Source: Marthasterias glacialis (taxonomy: Eukaryota; Echinodermata; Asteroidea; Forcipulatida; Asteriidae). Taken from it: a stretch of DNA of 64,000 nucleotides. Below are positions 45,686 to 57,302 of this stretch, piece by piece (the first letter of the stretch is position 1; every line of letters begins with the position of its first letter). The notes beneath the pieces were generated by a model that was not told the origin of the DNA, did no database searches, and saw nothing but the letters and a program-made list of their open reading frames with translations. The stretch covers positions 32,669 to 96,668 of the forward strand of contig CAJVRT020000012.1 of assembly GCA_911728455.2 (NCBI GenBank), given 5' to 3'. The translations under genes were made by a program, and so were the position numbers.

Positions 45686-48600
45686 TTGCAGGTCCGGATC
45701 TGCCTTAGTTTGGAAAATATCCACGATTTTAGGGCCCTTCTTTTGGGGCCAAAAAACCGAAAAAGTCACCGTTACCCCCCCTTGAGAGATTTTCAATTTT
45801 GGACCAAAATTTCAAAGTCGTTTTTGCTCTACCAACTCAAGAGGGAACCTCCCCCGACCCCAGCCCTACACTTTGCAGGTCCGGATCTGCCTTAGTTTGG
45901 AAAATATCCAGGATTTTAGTGCCCTTCTTTTGGGGCCAAAAAACCGAAAAAGTCACCGTTACCCCCCCTTGAGAGATTTTCAATTTTGGACCAAAATTTC
46001 AAAGTCGTTTTTGCTCTACCAACTCAAGAGGGAACCTCCCCCGACCCCAGCCCTACACTTTGCAGGTCCGGATCTGCCTTAGTTTGGAAAATATCCAGGA
46101 TTTTAGGGCCCTTCTTTTGGGGCCAAAAAACCGAAAAAGTCACCGTTACCCCCCCTTGAGAGATTTTCAATTTTGGACCAAAATTTCAAAGTCGTTTTTG
46201 CTCTACCAACTCAAGAGGGAACCTCCCCCGACCCCAGCCCTACACTTTGCAGGTCCGGATCTGCCTTAGTTTGGAAAATATCCAGGATTTTAGGGCCCTT
46301 CTTTTGGGGCCAAAAAACCGAAAAAGTCACCGTTACCCCCCCTTGAGAGATTTTCAATTTTGGACCAAAATTTCAAAGTCGTTTTTGCTCTACCAACTCA
46401 AGAGGGAACCTCCCCCGACCCCAGCCCTACACTTTGCAGGTCCGGATCTGCCTTAGTTTGGAAAATATCCAGGATTTTAGGGCCCTTCTTTTGGGGCCAA
46501 AAAACCGAAAAAGTCACCGTTACCCCCCCTTGAGAGATTTTCAATTTTGGACCAAAATTTCAAAGTCGTTTTTGCTCTACCAACTCAAGAGGGAACCTCC
46601 CCCGACCCCAGCCCTACACTTTGCAGGTCCGGATCTGCCTTAGTTTGGAAAATATCCAGGATTTTAGGGCCCTTCTTTTGGGGCCAAAAAACCGAAAAAG
46701 TCACCGTTACCCCCCCTTGAGAGATTTTCAATTTTGGACCAAAATTTCAAAGTCGTTTTTGCTCTACCAACTCAAGAGGGAACCTCCCCCGACCCCAGCC
46801 CTACACTTTGCAGGTCCGGATCTGCCTTAGTTTGGAAAATATCCAGGATTTTAGGGCCCTTCTTTTTTGGGGCCAAAAAACCGAAAAAGTCACCGTTACC
46901 CCCCTTGAGAGATTTTCAATTTTGGACCAAAATTTCAAAGTCGTTTTTGCTCTACCAACTCAAGAGGGAACCTCCCCCGACCCCAGCCCTACACTTTGCA
47001 GGTCCGGATCTGCCTTAGTTTGGAAAATATCCAAGATTTTAGGGCCCTTCTTTTGGGGCCAAAAAACCGAAAAAGTCACCGTTACCCCCCCTTGAGAGAT
47101 TTTCAATTTTGGACCAAAATTTCAAAGTCGTTTTTGCTCTACCAACTCAAGAGGGAACCTCCCCCGACCCCAGCCCTACACTTTGCAGGTCCGGATCTGC
47201 CTTAGTTTGGAAAATATCCAGGATTTTTGGGCCCTTCTTTTGGGGCCAAAAAACCGAAAAAGTCACCGTTACCCCCCCTTGAGAGATTTTCAATTTTGGA
47301 CCAAAATTTCAAAGTCGTTTTTGCTCTACCAACTCAAGAGGGAACCTCCCCCGACCCCAGCCCTACACTTTGCAGGTCCGGATCTGCCTTAGTTTGGAAA
47401 ATATCCAGGATTTTAGGGCCCTTCTTTTGGGGCCAAAAAACCGAAAAAGTCACCGTTACCCCCCCTTGAGAGATTTTCAATTTTGGACCAAAATTTCAAA
47501 GTCGTTTTTGCTCTACCAACTCAAGAGGGAACCTCCCCCGACCCCAGCCCTACACTTTGCAGGTCCGGATCTGCCTTAGTTTGGAAAATATCCAGGATTT
47601 TAGGGCCCTTCTTTTGGGGCCAAAAAACCGAAAAAGTCACCGTTACCCCCCCTTGAGAGATTTTCAATTTTGGACCAAAACTTCAAAGTCGTTTTTGCTC
47701 TACCAACTCAAGAGGGAACCTCCCCCGACCCCAGCCCTACACTTTGCAGGTCCGGATCTGCCTTAGTTTGGAAAATATCCAGGATTTTAGGGCCCTTCTT
47801 TTGGAGCCAAAAAACCGAAAAAGTCACCGTTACCCCCCCTTGAGAGATTTTCAATTTTGGACCAAAATTTCAAAGTCGTTTTTGCTCTACCAACTCAAGA
47901 GGGAACCTCCCCCGACCCCAGCCCTACACTTTGCAGGTCCGGATCTGCCTTAGTTTGGAAAATATCCAGGATTTTAGTGCCCTTCTTTTGGGGCCAAAAA
48001 ACCGAAAAAGTCACCGTTACCCCCCCTTGAGAGATTTTCAATTTTGGACCAAAATTTCAAAGTCGTTTTTGCTCTACCAACTCAAGAGGGAACCTCCCCC
48101 GACCCCAGCCCTACACTTTGCAGGTCCGGATCTGCCTTAGTTTGGAAAATATCCAGGATTTTAGGGCCCTTCTTTTGGGGCCAAAAAACCGAAAAAGTCA
48201 CCGTTACCCCCCCTTGAGAGCTTTGAAATTTTGGTCCAAAATTTCAAAGTCGTTTTTGCTCTACCAACTCAAGAGGGAACCTCCCCCGACCCCAGCCCTA
48301 CACTTTGCAGGTCCGGATCTGCCTTAGTTTGGAAAATATCCACGATTTTAGGGCCCTTCTTTTGGGGCCAAAAAACCGAAAAAGTCACCGTTACCCCCCC
48401 TTGAGAGATTTTCAATTTTGGACCAAAATTTCAAAGTCGTTTTTGCTCTACCAACTCAAGAGGGAACCTCCCCCGACCCCAGCCCTACACTTTGCAGGTC
48501 CGGATCTGCCTTAGTTTGGAAAATATCCAGGATTTTAGGGCCCTTCTTTTGGGGCCAAAAAACCGAAAAAGTCACCGTTACCCCCCCTTGAGAGATTTGA

Positions 48601-49515
48601 AATTTTGGTCCAAAATTTCAAAGTCGTTTTTGCTCTACCAACTCAAGAGGGAACCTCCCCCGACCCCAGCCCTACACTTTGCAGGTCCGGATCTGCCTTA
48701 GTTTGGAAAATATCCAGGATTTTAGGGCCCTTCTTTTGGGGCCAAAAAACCGAAAAAGTCACCGTTACCCCCCCTTGAGAGATTTTCAATTTTGGACCAA
48801 AATTTCAAAGTCGTTTTTGCTCTACCAACTCAAGAGGGAACCTCCCCCGACCCCAGCCCTACACTTTGCAGGTCCGGATCTGCCTTAGTTTGGAAAATAT
48901 CCAGGATTTTAGGGCCCTTCTTTTGGGGCCAAAAAACCGAAAAAGTCACCGTTACCCCCCCTTGAGAGATTTTCAATTTTGGACCAAAATTTCAAAGTCG
49001 TTTTTGCTCTACCAACTCAAGAGGGAACCTCCCCCGACCCCAGCCCTACACTTTGCAGGTCCGGATCTGCCTTAGTTTGGAAAATATCCAAGATTTTAGG
49101 GCCCTTCTTTTGGGGCCAAAAAACCGAAAAAGTCACCGTTACCCCCCCTTGAGAGATTTTCAATTTTGGACCAAAATTTCAAAGTCGTTTTTGCTCTACC
49201 AACTCAAGAGGGAACCTCCCCCGACCCCAGCCCTACACTTTGCAGGTCCGGATCTGCCTTAGTTTGGAAAATATCCAGGATTTTAGGGCCCTTCTTTTGG
49301 GGCCAAAAAACCGAAAAAGTCACCGTTACCCCCCCTTGAGAGATTTTCAATTTTGGACCAAAATTTCAAAGTCGTTTTTGCTCTACCAACTCAAGAGGGA
49401 ACCTCCCCCGACCCCAGCCCTACACTTTGCAGGTCCGGATCTGCCTTAGTTTGGAAAATATCCGGGATTTTAGGGCCCTTCTTTTGGGGCCAAAAAACCG
49501 AAAAAGTCACCGTTA

Positions 49516-49534
49516 CCCCCCCCCCCCCCCCCCC
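49516..49534 (+). repeat. C19 tract
   Basis: Immediately precedes a GA+A perfect palindrome (49543-49569) in a unit marked by CCGGGATTTT. Confidence 0.9.
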
Positions 49535-50089
49535 TTGAGAGATTTGAAATTTTGGACCAAAATTTCAAAGTCGTTTTTGCTCTACCAACTCAAGAGGGAA
49601 CCTCCCCCGACCCCAGCCCTACACTTTGCAGGTCCGGATCTGCCTTAGTTTGGAAAATATCCAGGATTTTAGGGCCCTTCTTTTGGGGCCAAAAACCCGA
49701 AAAAGTCACCGTTACCCCCCCTTGAGAGATTTTCAATTTTGGACCAAAATTTCAAAGTCGTTTTTGCTCTACCAACTCAAGAGGGAACCTCCCCCGACCC
49801 CAGCCCTACACTTTGCAGGTCCGGATCTGCCTTAGTTTGGAAAATATCCAGGATTTTAGGGCCCTTCTTTTGGGGCCAAAAAACCGAAAAAGTCACCGTT
49901 ACCCCCCCCTTGAGAGATTTGAAATTTTGGACCAAAATTTCAAAGTCGTTTTTGCTCTACCAACTCAAGAGGGAACCTCCCCCGACCCCAGCCCTACACT
50001 TTGCAGGTCCGGATCTGCCTTAGTTTGGAAAATATCCAGGATTTTAGGGCCCTTCTTTTGGGGCCAAAAAACCGAAAAAGTCACCGTTA

Positions 50090-50104
50090 CCCCCCCCCCC
50101 CCCC
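50090..50104 (+). repeat. C15 tract
   Basis: Three units after the C19 tract; these two are the only tracts above 14 C in the right half of the window. Confidence 0.9.
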
Positions 50105-53100
50105 TTGAGAGATTTTCAATTTTGGACCAAAATTTCAAAGTCGTTTTTGCTCTACCAACTCAAGAGGGAACCTCCCCCGACCCCAGCCCTACACTTTGCA
50201 GGTCCGGATCTGCCTTAGTTTGGAAAATATCCAGGATTTTAGGGCCCTTCTTTTGGGGCCAAAAAACCGAAAAAGTCACCGTTACCCCCCTTTGAGAGAT
50301 TTTCAATTTTGGACCAAAATTTCAAAGTCGTTTTTGCTCTACCAACTCAAGAGGGAACCTCCCCCGACCCCAGCCCTACACTTTGCAGGTCCGGATCTGC
50401 CTTAGTTTGGAAAATATCCAGGATTTTAGGGCCCTTCTTTTGGGGCCAAAAAACCGAAAAAGTTTCCGTTACCCCCCCTTGAGAGATTTTCAATTTTGGA
50501 CCAAAATTTCAAAGTCGTTTTTGCTCTACCAACTCAAGAGGGAACCTCCCCCGACCCCAGCCCTACACTTTGCAGGTCCGGATCTGCCTTAGTTTGGAAA
50601 ATATCCAGGATTTTAGGGCCCTTCTTTTGGGGCCAAAAAACCGAAAAAGTCACCGTTACCCCCCCTTGAGAGATTTTCAATTTTGGACCAAAATTTCAAA
50701 GTCGTTTTTGCTCTACCAACTCAAGAGGGAACCTCCCCCGACCCCAGCCCTACACTTTGCAGGTCCGGATCTGCCTTAGTTTGGAAAATATCCAGGATTT
50801 TAGGGCCCTTCTTTTGGGGCCAAAAAACCGAAAAAGTCACCGTTACCCCCCCTTGAGAGATTTTCAATTTTGGACCAAAATTTCAAAGTCGTTTTTGCTC
50901 TACCAACTCAAGAGGGAACCTCCCCCGACCCCAGCCCTACACTTTGCAGGTCCGGATCTGCCTTAGTTTGGAAAATATCCAGGATTTTAGGGCCCTTCTT
51001 TTGGGGCCAAAAAACCGAAAAAGTCACCGTTACCCCCCCTTGAGAGATTTTCAATTTTGGACCAAAATTTCAAAGTCGTTTTTGCTCTACCAACTCAAGA
51101 GGGAACCTCCCCCGACCCCAGCCCTACACTTTGCAGGTCCGGATCTGCCTTAGTTTGGAAAATATCCAGGATTTTAGGGCCCTTCTTTTGGGGCCAAAAA
51201 ACCGAAAAAGTCACCGTTACCCCCCCTTGAGAGATTTTCAATTTTGGACCAAAATTTCAAAGTCGTTTTTGCTCTACCAACTCAAGAGGGAACCTCCCCC
51301 GACCCCAGCCCTACACTTTGCAGGTCCGGATCTGCCTTAGTTTGGAAAATATCCAGGATTTTAGGGCCCTTCTTTTGGGGCCAAAAAACCGAAAAAGTCA
51401 CCGTTACCCCCCCTTGAGAGATTTTCAATTTTGGACCAAAATTTCAAAGTCGTTTTTGCTCTACCAACTCAAGAGGGAACCTCCCCCGACCCCAGCCCTA
51501 CACTTTGCAGGTCCGGATCTGCCTTAGTTTGGAAAATATCCAGGATTTTAGGGCCCTTCTTTTGGGGCCAAAAAACCGAAAAAGTCACCGTTACCCCCCC
51601 TTGAGAGATTTTCAATTTTGGACCAAAATTTCAAAGTCGTTTTTGCTCTACCAACTCAAGAGGGAACCTCCCCCGACCCCAGCCCTACACTTTGCAGGTC
51701 CGGATCTGCCTTAGTTTGAAAAATATCCAGGATTTTAGGGCCCTTCTTTTGGGGCCAAAAAACCGAAAAAGTCACCGTTACCCCCCCTTGAGAGATTTTC
51801 AATTTTGGACCAAAATTTCAAAGTCGTTTTTGCTCTACCAACTCAAGAGGGAACCTCCCCCGACCCCAGCCCTACACTTTGCAGGTCCGGATCTGCCTTA
51901 GTTTGGAAAATATCCAGGATTTTAGGGCCCTTCTTTTGGGGCCAAAAAACCGAAAAAGTCACCGTTACCCCCCTTGAGAGATTTTCAATTTTGGACCAAA
52001 ATTTCAAAGTCGTTTTTGCTCTACCAACTCAAGAGGGAACCTCCCCCGACCCCAGCCCTACACTTTGCAGGTCCGGATCTGCCTTAGTTTGGAAAATATC
52101 CAGGATTTTAGGGCCCTTCTTTTGGGGCCAAAAAACCGAAAAAGTCACCGTTACCCCCCCTTGAGAGATTTTCAATTTTGGACCAAAATTTCAAAGTCGT
52201 TTTTGCTCTACCAACTCAAGAGGGAACCTCCCCCGACCCCAGCCCTACACTTTGCAGGTCCGGATCTGCCTTAGTTTGGAAAATATCCAGGATTTTAGGG
52301 CCCTTCTTTTGGGGCCAAAAAACCGAAAAAGTCACCGTTACCCCCCCTTGAGAGATTTTCAATTTTGGACCAAAATTTCAAAGTCGTTTTTGCTCTACCA
52401 ACTCAAGAGGGAACCTCCCCCGACCCCAGCCCTACACTTTGCAGGTCCGGATCTGCCTTAGTTTGGAAAATATCCAGGATTTTAGGGCCCTTCTTTTGGG
52501 GCCAAAAAACCGAAAAAGTCACCGTTACCCCCCCTTGAGAGATTTTCAATTTTGGACCAAAATTTCAAAGTCGTTTTTGCTCTACCAACTCAAGAGGGAA
52601 CCTCCCCCGACCCCAGCCCTACACTTTGCAGGTCCGGATCTGCCTTAGTTTGGAAAATATCCAGGATTTTAGGGCCCTTCTTTTGGGGCCAAAAAACCGA
52701 AAAAGTCACCGTTACCCCCCCTTGAGAGATTTTCAATTTTGGACCAAAATTTCAAAGTCGTTTTTGCTCTACCAACTCAAGAGGGAACCTCCCCCGACCC
52801 CAGCCCTACACTTTGCAGGTCCGGATCTGCCTTAGTTTGGAAAATATCCAGGATTTTAGGGCCCTTCTTTTGGGGCCAAAAAACCGAAAAAGTCACCGTT
52901 ACCCCCCCTTGAGAGATTTTCAATTTTGGACCAAAATTTCAAAGTCGTTTTTGCTCTACCAACTCAAGAGGGAACCTCCCCCGACCCCAGCCCTACACTT
53001 TGCAGGTCCGGATCTGCCTTAGTTTGGAAAATATCCAGGATTTTAGGGCCCTTCTTTTGGGGCCAAAAAACCGAAAAAGTCACCGTTACCCCCCCTTGAG

Positions 53101-53860
53101 AGATTTTCAATTTTGGACCAAAATTTCAAAGTCGTTTTTGCTCTACCAACTCAAGAGGGAACCTCCCCCGACCCCAGCCCTACACTTTGCAGGTCCGGAT
53201 CTGCCTTAGTTTGGAAAATATCCAGGATTTTAGGGCCCTTCTTTTGGGGCCAAAAAACCGAAAAAGTCACCGTTACCCCCCCTTGAGAGATTTTCAATTT
53301 TGGACCAAAATTTCAAAGTCGTTTTTGCTCTACCAACTCAAGAGGGAACCTCCCCCGACCCCAGCCCTACACTTTGCAGGTCCGGATCTGCCTTAGTTTG
53401 GAAAATATCCAGGATTTTAGGGCCCTTCTTTTGGGGCCAAAAAACCGAAAAAGTCACCGTTACCCCCCCTTGAGAGATTTTCAATTTTGGACCAAAATTT
53501 CAAAGTCGTTTTTGCTCTACCAACTCAAGAGGGAACCTCCCCCGACCCCAGCCCTACACTTTGCAGGTCCGGATCTGCCTTAGTTTGAAAAATATCCAGG
53601 ATTTTAGGGCCCTTCTTTTGGGGCCAAAAAACCGAAAAAGTCACCGTTACCCCCCCTTGAGAGATTTTCAATTTTGGACCAAAATTTCAAAGTCGTTTTT
53701 GCTCTACCAACTCAAGAGGGAACCTCCCCCGACCCCAGCCCTACACTTTGCAGGTCCGGATCTGCCTTAGTTTGGAAAATATCCAGGATTTTAGGGCCCT
53801 TCTTTTGGGGCCAAAAAACCGAAAAAGTCACCGTTACCCCCCCTTGAGAGATTTTCAATT

Positions 53861-54971
53861 TTGGACCAAAATTTCAAAGTCGTTTTTGCTCTACCAACTC
53901 AAGAGGGAACCTCCCCCGACCCCAGCCCTACACTTTGCAGGTCCGGATCTGCCTTAGTCTGGAAAATATCCAGGATTTTAGGGCCCTTCTTTTTGGGCCA
54001 AAAAACCGAAAAAGTCACCGTTACCCCCCTTGAGAGATTTTCAATTTTGGACCAAAATTTCAAAGTCGTTTTTGCTCTACCAACTCAAGAGGGAACCTCC
54101 CCCGACCCCAGCCCTACACTTTGCAGGTCCGGATCTGCCTTAGTTTGGAAAATATCCAGGATTTTAGGGCCCTTCTTTTGGGGCCAAAAAACCGAAAAAG
54201 TCACCGTTACCCCCCCCCTTGAGAGATTTTCAATTTTGGACCAAAATTTCAAAGTCGTTTTTGCTCTACCAACTCAAGAGGGAACCTCCCCCGACCCCAG
54301 CTCTACACTTTGCAGGTCCGGATCTGCCTTAGTTTGGAAAATATCCAGGATTTTAGGGCCCTTCTTTTGGGGCCAAAAAACCGAAAAAGTCACCGTTACC
54401 CCCCCTTGAGAGATTTTCAATTTTGGACCAAAATTTCAAAGTCGTTTTTGCTCTACCAACTCAAGAGGGAACCTCCCCCGACCCCAGCCCTACACTTTGC
54501 AGGTCCGGATCTGCCTTAGTTTGGAAAATATCCAGGATTTTAGGGCCCTTCTTTTTGGGCCAAAAAACCGAAAAAGTCACCGTTACCCCCCTTGAGAGAT
54601 TTTCAATTTTGGACCAAAATTTCAAAGTCGTTTTTGCTCTACCAACTCAAGAGGGAACCTCCCCCGACCCCAGCCCTACACTTTGCAGGTCCGGATCTGC
54701 CTTAGTTTGGAAAATATCCAGGATTTTAGGGCCCTTCTTTTGGGGCCAAAAAACCGAAAAAGTCACCGTTACCCCCCCCCTTGAGAGATTTTCAATTTTG
54801 GACCAAAATTTCAAAGTCGTTTTTGCTCTACCAACTCAAGAGGGAACCTCCCCCGACCCCAGCTCTACACTTTGCAGGTCCGGATCTGCCTTAGTTTGGA
54901 AAATATCCAGGATTTTAGGGCCCTTCTTTTGGGGCCAAAAAACCGAAAAAGTCACCGTTACCCCCCCTTGA
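53861..54971 (+). repeat. 3-unit higher-order repeat, two tandem copies of 562 bp
   Basis: Markers CTTTTTGGGCC, a C6 tract, a C8 tract and CAGCTCTAC recur 562 bp apart (CAGCTCTAC near 54298 and 54860). The two copies give identical 182-codon translations from 53861 and 54423. One TTAGTCTGG change near 53957 is found only in the first copy. The same trimer reappears at about 58.1-58.4 and 61.3-61.6 kb, and in part at 62.6-62.7 kb. Confidence 0.92.
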
Positions 54972-57302
54972 GAGATTTTCAATTTTGGACCAAAATTTCA
55001 AAGTCGTTTTTGCTCTACCAACTCAAGAGGGAACCTCCCCCGACCCCAGCCCTACACTTTGCAGGTCCGGATCTGCCTTAGTTTGGAAAATATCCAGGAT
55101 TTTAGGGCCCTTCTTTTGGGGCCAAAAAACCGAAAAAGTCACCGTTACCCCCCCTTGAGAGATTTGAAATTTTGGACCAAAATTTCAAAGTCGTTTTTGC
55201 TCTACCAACTCAAGAGGGAACCTCCCCCGACCCCAGCCCTACACTTTGCAGGTCCGGATCTGCCTTAGTTTGGAAAATATCCAGGATTTTAGGGCCCTTC
55301 TTTTGGGGCCAAAAAACCGAAAAAGTCACCGTTACCCCCCCTTGAGAGATTTTCAATTTTGGACCAAAATTTCAAAGTCGTTTTTGCTCTACCAACTCAA
55401 GAGGGAACCTCCCCCGACCCCAGCCCTACACTTTGCAGGTCCGGATCTGCCTTAGTTTGGAAAATATCCAGGATTTTAGGGCCCTTCTTTTGGGGCCAAA
55501 AAACCGAAAAAGTCACCGTTACCCCCCCTTGAGAGATTTTCAATTTTGGACCAAAATTTCAAAGTCGTTTTTGCTCTACCAACTCAAGAGGGAACCTCCC
55601 CCGACCCCAGCCCTACACTTTGCAGGTCCGGATCTGCCTTAGTTTGAAAAATATCCAGGATTTTAGGGCCCTTCTTTTGGGGCCAAAAAACCGAAAAAGT
55701 CACCGTTACCCCCCCTTGAGAGATTTTCAATTTTGGACCAAAATTTCAAAGTCGTTTTTGCTCTACCAACTCAAGAGGGAACCTCCCCCGACCCCAGCCC
55801 TACACTTTGCAGGTCCGGATCTGCCTTAGTTTGGAAAATATCCAGGATTTTAGGGCCCTTCTTTTGGGGCCAAAAAACCGAAAAAGTCACCGTTACCCCC
55901 CTTGAGAGATTTTCAATTTTGGACCAAAATTTCAAAGTCGTTTTTGCTCTACCAACTCAAGAGGGAACCTCCCCCGACCCCAGCCCTACACTTTGCAGGT
56001 CCGGATCTGCCTTAGTTTGGAAAATATCCAGGATTTTAGGGCCCTTCTTTTGGGGCCAAAAAACCGAAAAAGTCACCGTTACCCCCCCTTGAGAGATTTT
56101 CAATTTTGGACCAAAATTTCAAAGTCGTTTTTGCTCTACCAACTCAAGAGGGAACCTCCCCCGACCCCAGCCCTACACTTTGCAGGTCCGGATCTGCCTT
56201 AGTTTGGAAAATATCCAGGATTTTAGGGCCCTTCTTTTGGGGCCAAAAAACCGAAAAAGTCACCGTTACCCCCCCTTGAGAGATTTTCAATTTTGGACCA
56301 AAATTTCAAAGTCGTTTTTGCTCTACCAACTCAAGAGGGAACCTCCCCCGACCCCAGCCCTACACTTTGCAGGTCCGGATCTGCCTTAGTTTGGAAAATA
56401 TCCAGGATTTTAGGGCCCTTCTTTTGGGGCCAAAAAACCGAAAAAGTCACCGTTACCCCCCCTTGAGAGATTTTCAATTTTGGACCAAAATTTCAAAGTC
56501 GTTTTTGCTCTACCAACTCAAGAGGGAACCTCCCCCGACCCCAGCCCTACACTTTGCAGGTCCGGATCTGCCTTAGTTTGGAAAATATCCAGGATTTTAG
56601 GGCCCTTCTTTTGGGGCCAAAAAACCGAAAAAGTCACCGTTACCCCCCCTTGAGAGATTTTCAATTTTGGACCAAAATTTCAAAGTCGTTTTTGCTCTAC
56701 CAACTCAAGAGGGAACCTCCCCCGACCCCAGCCCTACACTTTGCAGGTCCGGATCTGCCTTAGTTTGGAAAATATCCAGGATTTTAGGGCCCTTCTTTTG
56801 GGGCCAAAAAACCGAAAAAGTCACCGTTACCCCCCCTTGAGAGATTTTCAATTTTGGACCAAAATTTCAAAGTCGTTTTTGCTCTACCAACTCAAGAGGG
56901 AACCTCCCCCGACCCCAGCCCTACACTTTGCAGGTCCGGATCTGCCTTAGTTTGGAAAATATCCAGGATTTTAGGGCCCTTCTTTTGGGGCCAAAAAACC
57001 GAAAAAGTCACCGTTACCCCCCCTTGAGAGATTTTCAATTTTGGACCAAAATTTCAAAGTCGTTTTTGCTCTACCAACTCAAGAGGGAACCTCCCCCGAC
57101 CCCAGCCCTACACTTTGCAGGTCCGGATCTGCCTTAGTTTGAAAAATATCCAGGATTTTAGGGCCCTTCTTTTGGGGCCAAAAAAACCGAAAAAGTCACC
57201 GTTACCCCCCCTTGAGAGATTTTCAATTTTGGACCAAAATTTCAAAGTCGTTTTTGCTCTACCAACTCAAGAGGGAACCTCCCCCGACCCCAGCCCTACA
57301 CT

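Larger units (their letters stand above)
45686..51691 (+). repeat. Uniform array domain with an 11-unit echo
   Basis: Mostly consensus units. CCAAGATTTT occurs in units starting at 46996 and 49053, exactly 2057 bp (11 units) apart. CCACGAT, common in the left part but rare here, reappears near 45721 and 48340. An enlarged loop CTTTTTTGGGGCC lies near 46863. Units from 50196 to 51691 are almost invariant. No other sequence is present. Confidence 0.82.
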
